Shown here: piece by piece, positions 1 to 7,556 of the stretch
Layout of the letters: each line of letters starts with the position of its first letter
Numbering within the stretch: position 1 is the stretch's first letter
Assembly: GCA_002362625.1 (NCBI GenBank)
Contig: DEUP01000010.1
Span: 1 to 46,690, forward strand
Direction: 5' to 3'
Origin: Clostridiales bacterium UBA3259
Lineage (GTDB): Bacteria; Bacillota_A; Clostridia; Oscillospirales; Oscillospiraceae
Length of the DNA stretch: 46,690 bases
Notes under the pieces: model-generated
What the model was told of the DNA's origin: nothing
What the model saw: the letters and a program-made list of their open reading frames with translations, nothing else
The model's database searches: none
Made by a program: the position numbers and the translations under genes

Positions 1-105
1 GGCTTCTCCACCGCCGTAGGCCTGTTCAACACGGTCATCAATGTCGTCCTTCTGGTCTCCATGAACTCCATCGTGAAGAAAATGAACGACGGCAAGGGCG
101 TCTGA
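1..105 (+). CDS. Sugar ABC transporter permease, LplB type (3' end only)
   Basis: The first 105 bases are the last 34 codons and stop of a gene entering from the left edge. The fragment has a hydrophobic stretch (GLFNTVINVVLLVSM) followed by a basic end (KKMNDGKGV), as in the final membrane helix and cytoplasmic tail of CUT1 permeases of the LplB/YteP type. The next gene is the partner permease 18 bases downstream, which supports the call. It would form the membrane channel with that partner and pass the sugar delivered by the binding protein at 1079. Only position and a short tail support the identification. Confidence 0.7.
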   Translation, partial: GFSTAVGLFNTVINVVLLVSMNSIVKKMNDGKGV

Positions 106-123
106 GGAAAGGAGAAACGGAAT

Positions 124-1017
124 ATGGAAACAAAATTCTCCCGGCTTCCCAAATCGGACAAGGCGATTATGGTCTTCGCCTACACCATATTGGGATTGTT
201 CATGGCGGCCATTATCCTCCCCGTGGTCTACATCATCCTGGCTTCCTTCATCGACCCCATCACTCTGCAAAACAGCGGCCTGACCTTCGATTTCAGCAAG
301 TGGACCCTGACCGCTTACGAACGTGTCATGACCAACGCCCAGATCTGGACAGGCTTCAAAAACGCCCTGGTTTACTCCGTCCTGTTCACCATCATTTCCG
401 TGACGGTAACGCTGCTGGCGGCCTACCCCATGTCCCGCCAGGACTTCAAGGGCAGAGGCTTTTTCAACGTCATGTTCGTCATTACCATGTTTTTCGGCGG
501 CGGTCTGATTCCCACCTATTTGCTGATCAGCGACCTGCGGATGCTGGACACCATCTGGGCGATCCTGATTCCCGGTGCGTTCAGTGTGTGGAATATGATC
601 ATCGCACGGACCTACTACATGGGCATTCCCCAGGATATGCAGGAAGCCGCCGAAATTGACGGCGCTTCCGAAATGGTTTACTTCTTTAAGATCCTGCTGC
701 CTCTGTGTATGCCCATTATCGCAACCATTGCCATGTGGCAGTTTGTGGGTATGTGGAACAGCTACTTTGACGCCATGATCTATTTGAACGATGCGGCAAA
801 GCAGCCACTGCAGCTGGTTCTGCGGGCAATCCTGATTCAGAGCCAGCCTGAACCCGGCATGGTTTCCGATATGCAGAGTACCGCTGCCCGTGCCCAGCTG
901 GCGGAATTGCTGAAATACGCCACCATCATCATTTCCAGCATTCCCCTGATGATTCTGTATCCCTTCTTCCAGAAGTATTTTGACAGCGGCATTATGGCAG
1001 GCGCCGTAAAGGGATAA
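124..1017 (+). CDS. Carbohydrate ABC transporter permease, LplC/YtcP type (CUT1)
   Basis: This 297-residue inner-membrane permease has about six predicted helices. The first lies at residues 17-40, after a short basic cytoplasmic start. The cytoplasmic EAA loop that docks the ATPase is visible as EAAEIDGASEMVYFFKILLP, near residues 177-196. The end (IILSSIPLMILYPFFQKYF-type followed by GAVKG) is characteristic of LplC/YtcP proteins. The start is preceded by GGAAAGGAG. It pairs with the truncated permease upstream and the lipoprotein downstream. No ATPase is encoded in this locus, so a shared MsmX/UgpC-type ATPase must energise it, as is known for CUT1 systems in Bacillota. The GH32 and fructokinase genes suggest sucrose or fructo-oligosaccharides as substrate (inference). 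Confidence 0.92.
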   Translation: METKFSRLPKSDKAIMVFAYTILGLFMAAIILPVVYIILASFIDPITLQNSGLTFDFSKWTLTAYERVMTNAQIWTGFKNALVYSVLFTIISVTVTLLAAYPMSRQDFKGRGFFNVMFVITMFFGGGLIPTYLLISDLRMLDTIWAILIPGAFSVWNMIIARTYYMGIPQDMQEAAEIDGASEMVYFFKILLPLCMPIIATIAMWQFVGMWNSYFDAMIYLNDAAKQPLQLVLRAILIQSQPEPGMVSDMQSTAARAQLAELLKYATIIISSIPLMILYPFFQKYFDSGIMAGAVKG

Positions 1018-1031
1018 TCAGCTTGTATTCA

Positions 1032-1049
1032 TGCAGGAAATGGCCTGCA
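1032..1049 (+). other. Small hairpin between permease and binding-protein genes
   Basis: TGCAGG-AAATGG-CCTGCA forms a 6-bp stem in the 61-base gap before the binding-protein gene. There is no T-run, so it is not a complete terminator. Such stems often set different transcript levels for permease and binding protein; that role is inferred. Confidence 0.35.
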
Positions 1050-1078
1050 AAACAATAATTTAAAAAAGGAGTATCACA

Positions 1079-2740
1079 ATGCGTAAGTTTACTAAGGTTA
1101 TGTCCCTGGCACTGGTGCTGGTAATGACCCTATCTCTGCTTGCTGGCTGCGGCGGCAAGAGTTCCGTGGGCGGCAATTCTGCCGGTCTGGAAGTAGATCC
1201 TGCAACTCTGTCCTTCCCTCTGGCAGAAACTGCCACCGTCAAAGGCCTGACCAACTTTCCTGCTGGTACGGAGTCTGAACCCAACAACCGTACTATCTTC
1301 AAGCGACTGGAAGAGCAGACCAACGTCCATGTGGAGTGGAAGACCATCCAGAGTGACCAGTGGGGCGAGAAGATCGCCCTGGAGATGTCCAACGTCAAGA
1401 CCCTGCCCGACTTTGTGTTCAATGCGGGCTTCGGTGACACCGATCTGCTGAAGTACGCCAAGCAGGGTGTCATCATCAACCTGGAAGAGTACATCGACAA
1501 GTATATGCCCAATCTGAGCAAGGTTTTCGAGCAGGCTCCCGAATACAAGGCAATGTGCACCGATGAGAACGGTCACATTTGGGCGCTGCCCTGGATTGAG
1601 CAGCTGGGCTATGAAAAGACCGCTATCCAGACCGTGGGCAACATGAGCTTCATCAACACCGCATGGCTTGAGTACCTGAATCTGGAAATGCCCACCACCG
1701 TTGACGAGTTTGAGGCTGTCCTGATTGCTTTCCGTGACAATGCGGCTGACCTGAAGGCCCACTTTGGCATTGAAGGCGACATCATCCCCATGTCCTGCAT
1801 CCTGAACGATGGCGACCAGGATCCCTGCATCCTGATCAACGGCTTCGGTGAAGGCTATGGCGATCCCGACCGTGGTCGTCACATCGCGGTTACGGACAAC
1901 AAGGAAGTCATCTGCGTTGCCAATACCGAGGGCTTCAAGAAGGGCATTGCCTGGCTCCATGAGCTGTACGCCCAGGGCCTCATCGATCCCGAGGCCTTCA
2001 CCCAGGAGTGGTCCACCTATGTGGCGAAGGGCAAGTCCGGCCGTTACGGCGTGTGCTTTAGCTGGGACGTTGCCAACATCGCATCTCTGGAGGGCTGGGA
2101 GCCTCTGCCCGCACTGACTGCGGATACCCGCAACATTACTCCCCAGAATGGTTCCTTCACTTCCGGCTTTGACCGCGGCCGCTGCGTGGTCACCGCTGCT
2201 GCCCAGAATCCCGCCCTGGTCTGCGCCTGGCTGGATCAGATGTACGCTCCCATCCAGTCCCCCCAGAACAACTGGGGCACCTACGGCGAAGACGATGAAT
2301 TCGATATCTTCGAGATGAGCCAGAACGCCAACGGCGAGCCCATGCTGAAGCACGCGCCCCTGGGCGACGCCTCTCCCGTGGAGGTTCGGGAGGCAGAGAG
2401 CGTCAACGGGCCTCTGGCCATCCTGGACAGCTACTACGACGTTTATGTCACCTGCCCCGATGACGCCCAGTACCGTCTGGACTGGATCAAAGACATCTAC
2501 ACCCCCGATATGAACACCAAGTACGTCTTCCCCAACGTGTTCATGAGCACCGACGACACCAAGAAGATCTCCGATCTGCAGGCGGATATCTCCAAGTGCA
2601 TCAACACCGCCAAGGCCGACTGGGTCATGAACGGCTTCACCGACGCCGACTGGGACAAGCTCCAGTCCGACCTGGACGCCTACGGCCTGCAGGACTACCT
2701 GGCGATCTTCCAGAAATATCTCGACGCTTACTACGCCTGA
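1079..2740 (+). CDS. Extracellular sugar-binding lipoprotein of CUT1 ABC transporter (LplA/YtcQ type)
   Basis: This 553-residue lipoprotein has an N-terminal signal (basic MRKFTK, then a hydrophobic core) and a lipobox LLAGC with the lipidated cysteine at residue 24. The mature protein has the length and pattern of family 1 solute-binding proteins of the LplA type, including an N-terminal segment on a reference to an unusual ligand environment (residues about 75-130) and a C-terminal helical end. It would sit on the outer face of the membrane and hand the sugar to the permeases encoded upstream. It is followed by two strong hairpins and then by the GH32 gene in the same direction, so sucrose or fructo-oligosaccharides are the likely ligands (inference). 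RBS is AAAGGAG. Confidence 0.9.
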   Translation: MRKFTKVMSLALVLVMTLSLLAGCGGKSSVGGNSAGLEVDPATLSFPLAETATVKGLTNFPAGTESEPNNRTIFKRLEEQTNVHVEWKTIQSDQWGEKIALEMSNVKTLPDFVFNAGFGDTDLLKYAKQGVIINLEEYIDKYMPNLSKVFEQAPEYKAMCTDENGHIWALPWIEQLGYEKTAIQTVGNMSFINTAWLEYLNLEMPTTVDEFEAVLIAFRDNAADLKAHFGIEGDIIPMSCILNDGDQDPCILINGFGEGYGDPDRGRHIAVTDNKEVICVANTEGFKKGIAWLHELYAQGLIDPEAFTQEWSTYVAKGKSGRYGVCFSWDVANIASLEGWEPLPALTADTRNITPQNGSFTSGFDRGRCVVTAAAQNPALVCAWLDQMYAPIQSPQNNWGTYGEDDEFDIFEMSQNANGEPMLKHAPLGDASPVEVREAESVNGPLAILDSYYDVYVTCPDDAQYRLDWIKDIYTPDMNTKYVFPNVFMSTDDTKKISDLQADISKCINTAKADWVMNGFTDADWDKLQSDLDAYGLQDYLAIFQKYLDAYYA

Positions 2741-2749
2741 TGGCTTTCG

Positions 2750-2841
2750 ATCCCTGCCCCCCTTGCCGGGGGCGGGGATTCCCAAAACGGCCTTCCGGGT
2801 TTTGACGAGCATCCTGTCCCGCGACAGGGGTGCTTGTCAAA
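2750..2841 (+). other. Two tandem strong hairpins between binding-protein and GH32 genes
   Basis: The first hairpin pairs 2750-2761 (ATCCCTGCCCCC) with 2768-2779, a 12-bp stem with one G-U pair. The second pairs 2801-2818 with 2823-2841 (TTTGAC and GTCAAA at the base), about 17 bp with one bulge. Neither is followed by a clear T-run. They most likely protect the 3' end of the binding-protein message or partly terminate before GH32; this is inferred from position. Confidence 0.6.
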
Positions 2842-2899
2842 GCACAGAAAGCACTACCCCCAATCTCTGTGAATTACCTTTCAGGAAGGAGCCTCCTGT

Positions 2900-4381
2900 A
2901 TGATCAGTAAGAAATTGCAGCGCGCCCAGGATTTTGAGAAGAAATACAGCCCCTATGTTGCGGAGGAGCTGCCCAAATTCCACGTGACCGGCGGCATCGG
3001 CTGGATCAACGATCCCAACGGCTTCGCCCCTTACAAGGGCGAATATCACCTGTTTTATCAGTACCATCCCTACGATGTGAAATGGGGCCCCATGCACTGG
3101 GGCCATGTGAAAACCAAGGATTTTATCCGTTGGGAGCGGCTGCCCGTGGCCATGGCCCCGGACATGGACTACGATAAGGACGGCTGCTTCTCCGGCGGCG
3201 CGGTGGAGATGCCCGACGGGCGGCATCTGCTGATGTACACCGGCGTCCGGGATGTCCGCCAGAAAAACGGCAAAATGGCCAGCTACCAGACCCAGTGCAT
3301 TGCCATCGGCGACGGCGTGACCTATGAAAAATATGCGGGCAACCCCGTGATCCGCGGCGAGGACGTCCCCGATGGGGGCAGCATCCGGGATTTCCGGGAT
3401 CCCCATATCTGGTATGCGGACGGAACCTACTGGGTGGTGGTCGGCAACCGCTCCTCCGATGGCAGCGGCACGATTTTACTGTACAAAAGTCAGGACGCCT
3501 TCCACTGGGAGTTCGTCAGCAAGGTGGCCTCCTGCCATAACCAGTACGGGAAAATGTGGGAATGCCCGGACCTCTTCCCCCTGGATGGCAAGTATGTCCT
3601 GATGACCAGCCCCCAGGAGATGAAGGCGGTGGGCATGGAGTTCCACCCCGGCAACGCCAACCTGTGCCTGATCGGTACCTATGATGAAAATGCCCATCAT
3701 CTCATGCGGGAGAACGTGCAGGCGGTGGACTACGGCCTGGACTTCTACGCCATGCAGACGCTGGAGTCTTATGACGGCCGCCGGGTGATGATCGCCTGGA
3801 TGCAGAACTGGGAAACCAGCGGCAGCCATCTGCAGGAGCAGCGGTTTATGGGCCAGATGACCATCCCCAGAGAGCTTTCCATCCGGGACGGCAGGCTGTG
3901 CCAGAATCCGGTTCGGGAGATCGAGAACTACCGCAGCGTGAAGATCGCCTATCAGAATGTGCTGATGACCGGGGAGACCTCCCTGCAGGGCATCAGCGGG
4001 CGATTCATCGACATGACTGTTACCATCCGTCCGGGCAACGAAGCCTCCATGTACCGCTGGTTCAAGATTAACCTTGCCCGGGACGGCGAGCATTTCACCT
4101 CCATCCGCTTTAAGCCCGCCACCAACATCGTCCGCATTGACCGCACCCAGAGCGGCCTGCCCTGCGATATCGTCAATGTCCGGGAGTTCCCGGTCCTGCC
4201 CAAGGATGGGGAGCTGAAAATGCGGATCATCATGGACCGCTACAGCATTGAGCTGTTTGTCAACGACGGCGAGCAGGCCGCCACCACGGTGATCTACACG
4301 CCCCTGGACGCCAAATTCATCAGCTTCTCCTGTGACGGCACCGTGCTGGTGGATGTGGAAAAATATGATTTGGAGGTATGA
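2900..4381 (+). CDS. GH32 beta-fructosidase (sucrose/sucrose-6-phosphate hydrolase or levanase-like)
   Basis: This 493-residue enzyme hydrolyses beta-fructosidic bonds in sucrose or short fructans. The catalytic triad of GH32 is complete: WINDPNG at residues 35-41 (nucleophile D38), RDP at 166-168 (transition-state stabiliser D167) and EC at 221-222 (acid/base E221). The five-bladed propeller comes first and a C-terminal beta-sandwich domain fills about residues 350-493. No signal peptide is present, so it works in the cytoplasm on imported sugar. The start has an AGGAAGGAG site. The fructokinase gene follows after 3 bases, so the released fructose is phosphorylated at once. I cannot tell SacA-type sucrose-6-phosphate specificity from free sucrose; the ABC rather than PTS importer upstream favours unphosphorylated substrate. 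Confidence 0.93.
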   Translation: MISKKLQRAQDFEKKYSPYVAEELPKFHVTGGIGWINDPNGFAPYKGEYHLFYQYHPYDVKWGPMHWGHVKTKDFIRWERLPVAMAPDMDYDKDGCFSGGAVEMPDGRHLLMYTGVRDVRQKNGKMASYQTQCIAIGDGVTYEKYAGNPVIRGEDVPDGGSIRDFRDPHIWYADGTYWVVVGNRSSDGSGTILLYKSQDAFHWEFVSKVASCHNQYGKMWECPDLFPLDGKYVLMTSPQEMKAVGMEFHPGNANLCLIGTYDENAHHLMRENVQAVDYGLDFYAMQTLESYDGRRVMIAWMQNWETSGSHLQEQRFMGQMTIPRELSIRDGRLCQNPVREIENYRSVKIAYQNVLMTGETSLQGISGRFIDMTVTIRPGNEASMYRWFKINLARDGEHFTSIRFKPATNIVRIDRTQSGLPCDIVNVREFPVLPKDGELKMRIIMDRYSIELFVNDGEQAATTVIYTPLDAKFISFSCDGTVLVDVEKYDLEV

Positions 4382-4384
4382 GCC

Positions 4385-5347
4385 ATGGGATTCGACGTTG
4401 TGGCCCTGGGCGAGCTTTTAATCGATTTCACGGAAAACGGTGTCAGCATCCAGGGAAACGGCCTTTTTGAAGCCTGTCCCGGCGGCGCGCCCTGCAATGT
4501 GCTGGCCATGCTGCGCAAGCTGGGAAAGGAATGCGCCTTTGTGGGGAAGGTGGGGGACGACATGTTCGGCCGCCTGCTCCGGGATACCATCCGGGACGTG
4601 GGCATCCATGGAGACGGCCTGATTCTGGACGCGAACATCCCCACCACCCTGGCGTTTGTGAAAACCCTGGAGGGCGGCGACCGGGACTTCTCCTTCTACC
4701 GCAAGCCCGGCGCGGACATGATGCTGACGGAAGGGGAGCTTCCGGAGGAGATCATCGAAAACGCGAGAATCTTCCACTTTGGAACCTTGTCCATGACCCA
4801 TCCCGGCATCCGGGCGGCCACGGTGAGAGCCGTGGAGCTGGCGAAGCAGGGCGGGGCGCTGATTTCCTTTGACCCCAACCTCCGGCCGCCCCTGTGGGAC
4901 GATCTGGAAAATGCCCGCGAAGCCATCGCCTGGGGTCTCTCCCGGTGCGACATTCTGAAGATCGCCGACAATGAGCTGGAATTCATGACCGGGGAGATCG
5001 ACTTCGCAAAGGGCGCGGGGTCCCTCCGGGAGAAGTACCCCAATATCCAGGTGCTGAACGTCACCGCCGGCGCTGACGGAAGCTACAGCTTCTATGGGGA
5101 GGAGGAACCGGTGTTCGTGCCCTCTTTCAAGCTGGGCGGAACCATTGAAACCACCGGTGCTGGGGATACCTTTTGCGCCAGTGTGTTGAATTTTATTTTG
5201 GAAAACGGCATTGCCTGCCTGACCCCCAAAGATCGGGAAGATATGCTCCGCTTTGCCAATGCGGCAGCCTATCTGGTGACGACTAGGAAGGGAGCGATTC
5301 GCTCCATGCCGGAAAGGGAAGAAGTGGAGTCTATTCTGGCAATGTAA
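4385..5347 (+). CDS. PfkB-family fructokinase
   Basis: This 320-residue cytoplasmic sugar kinase phosphorylates fructose with ATP. PfkB signature 1 is seen as GGAPCNVLAMLRKLG (residues 33-47) and signature 2 as TGAGDTF (257-263), where D261 is the catalytic base after the GAG anion hole. The N-terminal sequence VVALGELLIDF is typical of bacterial fructokinases (ScrK type). The gene starts 3 bases after the GH32 stop, so the two are almost certainly translated together and act in sequence: hydrolysis, then fructose 6-phosphate formation. It is the last gene of the locus and is followed by a strong terminator. Another sugar kinase of the family is possible but the GH32 neighbour makes fructose the best substrate. 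Confidence 0.9.
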   Translation: MGFDVVALGELLIDFTENGVSIQGNGLFEACPGGAPCNVLAMLRKLGKECAFVGKVGDDMFGRLLRDTIRDVGIHGDGLILDANIPTTLAFVKTLEGGDRDFSFYRKPGADMMLTEGELPEEIIENARIFHFGTLSMTHPGIRAATVRAVELAKQGGALISFDPNLRPPLWDDLENAREAIAWGLSRCDILKIADNELEFMTGEIDFAKGAGSLREKYPNIQVLNVTAGADGSYSFYGEEEPVFVPSFKLGGTIETTGAGDTFCASVLNFILENGIACLTPKDREDMLRFANAAAYLVTTRKGAIRSMPEREEVESILAM

Positions 5348-5372
5348 CGCTGCTTTTTTATCATCAAATACC

Positions 5373-5414
5373 AAAAAGGGGTTGTCTCACTAACGCAGTG
5401 AGGCAGCCCCTTTT
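5373..5414 (+). terminator. Intrinsic terminator after the fructokinase gene
   Basis: AAAAGGGGTTGTCTCAC (5374-5390) pairs fully, with some G-U pairs, with GTGAGGCAGCCCCTTTT (5398-5414) around a 7-base loop. The A-run and T-run at the base let it act in both directions. The rest of the 306-base gap to the next gene holds the inverted repeat and promoter listed separately. Confidence 0.88.
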
Positions 5415-5511
5415 CATGTGGTTCTCATCCGTTGGCATCCACATGGGCCACAAGCGCCGTACAACATGGCGTTTTACTCGATTCGCTCTTCACAAAACAT
5501 AATCCTCCGAC

Positions 5512-5534
5512 AGTTTCCATGGGTTAGGGAAACT
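5512..5534. promoter_or_regulatory. Inverted repeat upstream of the MATE promoter (possible operator)
   Basis: AGTTTCC (5512-5518) and GGAAACT (5528-5534) form a perfect 7-bp inverted repeat with a 9-base spacer. It lies about 34 bases before the -35 box of the MATE gene. This suits a regulator site, but nothing identifies the regulator. Confidence 0.3.
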
Positions 5535-5567
5535 CTGCAGGCGTCCGCGAATTCTTCAAAATAACAC

Positions 5568-5596
5568 TTGCATACAGAGGGAATTTGCTATAATAT
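5568..5596 (+). promoter_or_regulatory. Sigma-A type promoter for the MATE gene
   Basis: The -35 box is TTGCAT (5568-5573) and the -10 is TATAAT (5589-5594), spaced 15 bases; reading the -10 as TAATAT (5591-5596) gives 17. The start codon follows about 55 bases later. Confidence 0.65.
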
Positions 5597-5653
5597 AGAA
5601 GGACTGACGAAAATTTTCGGTGAAAGAGGCTGTTTTGTGACACAGGAGGCTCC

Positions 5654-7018
5654 ATGAAAACGATACAATCAACCAAAGACACCTTCTATTCGGAGCTGAT
5701 GCGGCTGGTGGTGCCCATCGCGATTCAGAGCTTCATGCTGGCCCTGGTCAGCGCCACCGACGCGGTGATGCTGGGGCGGCTGGATCAGCAAAGCATGGCT
5801 TCGGTTTCCCAGGCGGGAAATGTGCAGTTCTTTCTGAACCTGCTGGTGACGGGCTTCAGCGTTGGCGTGGGCATTATGGCCGCCCAATATTGGGGCAAGG
5901 GCGACAGCCGCTCCATTGAGAAGATCGCCCCCGTGGGCTTACGGATCATCCTTGTTCTGGGCGGCGCCGTGACTTTGGCGGCGCTGTTTATTCCCACCGC
6001 CATCATGTCCGTCCTTACCAGCGACGCCGGACTGATTCCTCTGGGCGCTTCCTACCTGCGGGTGGTGGCTCCCTCCTACTTTCTGTGCGGCATTACCCAG
6101 GTTTATTTCGCCCTGCTGAAGAACACCGGGCACACCGCCGAAAGCTCCATCATCAGCTCTATCGCGGTGGTGGTGAACATCCTGCTCAACGGTGTGTTCA
6201 TTTTTGGCCTGCTGGGCGTTCCCGCTATGGGCATCCAGGGCGCGGCGCTGGCCACGGTGATCGCCCGGCTGATTGAGATGCTGCTTGCCGTGATGGTCAC
6301 GAAGCGCAAGGGCAATGTGCAGCTGCGGTGGAAGGGGCTGCTGGAAAAGACCAACAAGCTCCTCTATCAGGACTTCCTCCGTTACACGACCCCCGTCATC
6401 GGCGCCAGTCTGGTTTGGGGTATCGCCTATATGTCCTACTCCGTGGTGCTGGGCCACATGGATGGAGACGCGGTGGCCGCGAACTCCATTGTCTCCGTGG
6501 TCAAGAACCTGATCTCCTGCCTGATCCGGGGTGTAGGCGGCGGCGCCGGGATCATGATCGGAAATCTGCTGGGCGCGAATCTTCTGGACAAGGCCAAATC
6601 CTACGGGGCCAGACTCACAAAGCTTGCCATCGTGGTAGGCGTCTGTACCGCTCTGGCTTTGGCGGCGCTGACTCCGGTGATTATGAACATCACCCAGCTG
6701 ACTCCCAAGGCATCCGAATATCTGAAAATCATGATTACCTTCACCGGCTTCAACATTATGGCTCAGTCTGTGAACCATGTGGTGCTGGACGGCATCTTCG
6801 GTGCCGGCGGCGACGCCAAATTTGACATGAATACCAACATCATCTTCATGTGGTGCGTCTGCGTCCCTCTGAGCCTGATGGCGGCGTTCTGGTGGAACCT
6901 TCCTGCCCCGGCAGTGTTCTGCCTGTGCAACATGGATGAGATCATCAAGCTGCCGGTTGTGTTCCTCCATTACCGCAAATACATCTGGCTGCGCAATATT
7001 ACACGAGAAACTGTATAA
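5654..7018 (+). CDS. MATE family multidrug/cation efflux transporter
   Basis: This 454-residue protein has about twelve membrane helices in two similar halves, the MATE layout. The first half starts at residue 10 with ELMRLVVPIAIQSFMLALVSATDAVMLGRL, the usual MATE opening with an acidic residue in helix 1; the split gives the strings ELMRLVVPIAI and ATDAVMLGRL. The second half begins near residue 238 with LRYTTPVIGASLVWG. MATE proteins expel drugs, metabolites or organic cations using a Na+ or H+ gradient. The gene stands alone between a promoter and a hairpin, so nothing nearby reveals its substrate. Spacing to the RBS (GGAGG) is normal. It is a different MATE branch from the one at 32215, judging by the N-terminal sequence. 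Confidence 0.9.
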   Translation: MKTIQSTKDTFYSELMRLVVPIAIQSFMLALVSATDAVMLGRLDQQSMASVSQAGNVQFFLNLLVTGFSVGVGIMAAQYWGKGDSRSIEKIAPVGLRIILVLGGAVTLAALFIPTAIMSVLTSDAGLIPLGASYLRVVAPSYFLCGITQVYFALLKNTGHTAESSIISSIAVVVNILLNGVFIFGLLGVPAMGIQGAALATVIARLIEMLLAVMVTKRKGNVQLRWKGLLEKTNKLLYQDFLRYTTPVIGASLVWGIAYMSYSVVLGHMDGDAVAANSIVSVVKNLISCLIRGVGGGAGIMIGNLLGANLLDKAKSYGARLTKLAIVVGVCTALALAALTPVIMNITQLTPKASEYLKIMITFTGFNIMAQSVNHVVLDGIFGAGGDAKFDMNTNIIFMWCVCVPLSLMAAFWWNLPAPAVFCLCNMDEIIKLPVVFLHYRKYIWLRNITRETV

Positions 7019-7021
7019 GCT

Positions 7022-7060
7022 GTAAGCCCTCAACCGCTTTTTACGTGGTTGAGGGCTTAC
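7022..7060 (+). terminator. Long hairpin after the MATE gene, probable terminator
   Basis: GTAAGCCCTCAACC (7022-7035) pairs perfectly over 14 bp with GGTTGAGGGCTTAC (7047-7060), with an 11-base loop. Only a weak AATTAT follows, so termination may be incomplete. Confidence 0.65.
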
Positions 7061-7117
7061 AATTATAGGAGGCCAAAATCTTAATAACCCGTTAAGAAAA
7101 CCTTAAGGTTACAACTA

Positions 7118-7146
7118 TTGACAAAACGACTGCATTCTGATATACT
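7118..7146 (+). promoter_or_regulatory. Sigma-A promoter of the GntR/ABC operon
   Basis: TTGACA (7118-7123) and TATACT (7141-7146) are separated by exactly 17 bases. The start codon of the GntR gene lies about 43 bases after the expected transcription start. Confidence 0.85.
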
Positions 7147-7150
7147 ATCC

Positions 7151-7169
7151 GTACTAAGACAGCTAGTAC
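7151..7169. promoter_or_regulatory. Inverted repeat GTACTA-N7-TAGTAC at the transcription start (probable GntR operator)
   Basis: GTACTA (7151-7156) and TAGTAC (7164-7169) are perfect inverted repeats with a 7-base spacer, placed at or just after the transcription start. YtrA-type GntR proteins are known to repress their own operons from palindromes near the promoter. Assignment to the next gene is an inference. Confidence 0.6.
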
Positions 7170-7195
7170 AGCTAACACAGTTAAGGAGGGGTAAC

Positions 7196-7555
7196 ATGGT
7201 GACACTCAATTATCGGGACACCCGGCCCATTTACGCCCAGATTTTCGACGGCTTTCGGGATCAGATTGCCTCCGGCGTTTTGCGGCCCGAGGAGCGGCTC
7301 CCCAGCGTGCGGGAGCTGGCAGCCCAGCTGGCCATCAATCCCAACACCATCCAGCGGGCTTACCGTCAGCTGGAAGCGGAGGGCTGGATCCTGACGGTCC
7401 CCGGAAAGGGCTGCTTCGTCTGCGGTGACGCCGCTCCCCGGGAACGGGAAAAGGAGCGCTGGTTCACGACCTTTGACGAGGCCACCGACGCTCTGACAGA
7501 GCTGGGGGTTCCCCGGCGGGATCTCATGGAGCGAATCGAGAAGGGAGATAAGTAA
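7196..7555 (+). CDS. GntR family transcriptional regulator, YtrA subfamily
   Basis: This short 119-residue protein has an N-terminal winged helix-turn-helix. The motif ERLPSVRELAAQLAINPN, near residues 33-50, continues into TIQRAYRQLEAEGW. The short C-terminal part (about 50 residues) lacks the large ligand-binding domain of other GntR subfamilies, which is the YtrA pattern. The ATG at 7196 is chosen because AAGGAGGGG lies just upstream. An in-frame TTG at 7118 falls inside the promoter and cannot be used. It is first in an operon with an ABC exporter-type ATPase and permease, the normal partners of YtrA regulators, which often respond to cell-envelope stress or antibiotics in other Bacillota. 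The inducer here is unknown. Confidence 0.92.
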   Translation: MVTLNYRDTRPIYAQIFDGFRDQIASGVLRPEERLPSVRELAAQLAINPNTIQRAYRQLEAEGWILTVPGKGCFVCGDAAPREREKERWFTTFDEATDALTELGVPRRDLMERIEKGDK

Positions 7556-7556
7556 C

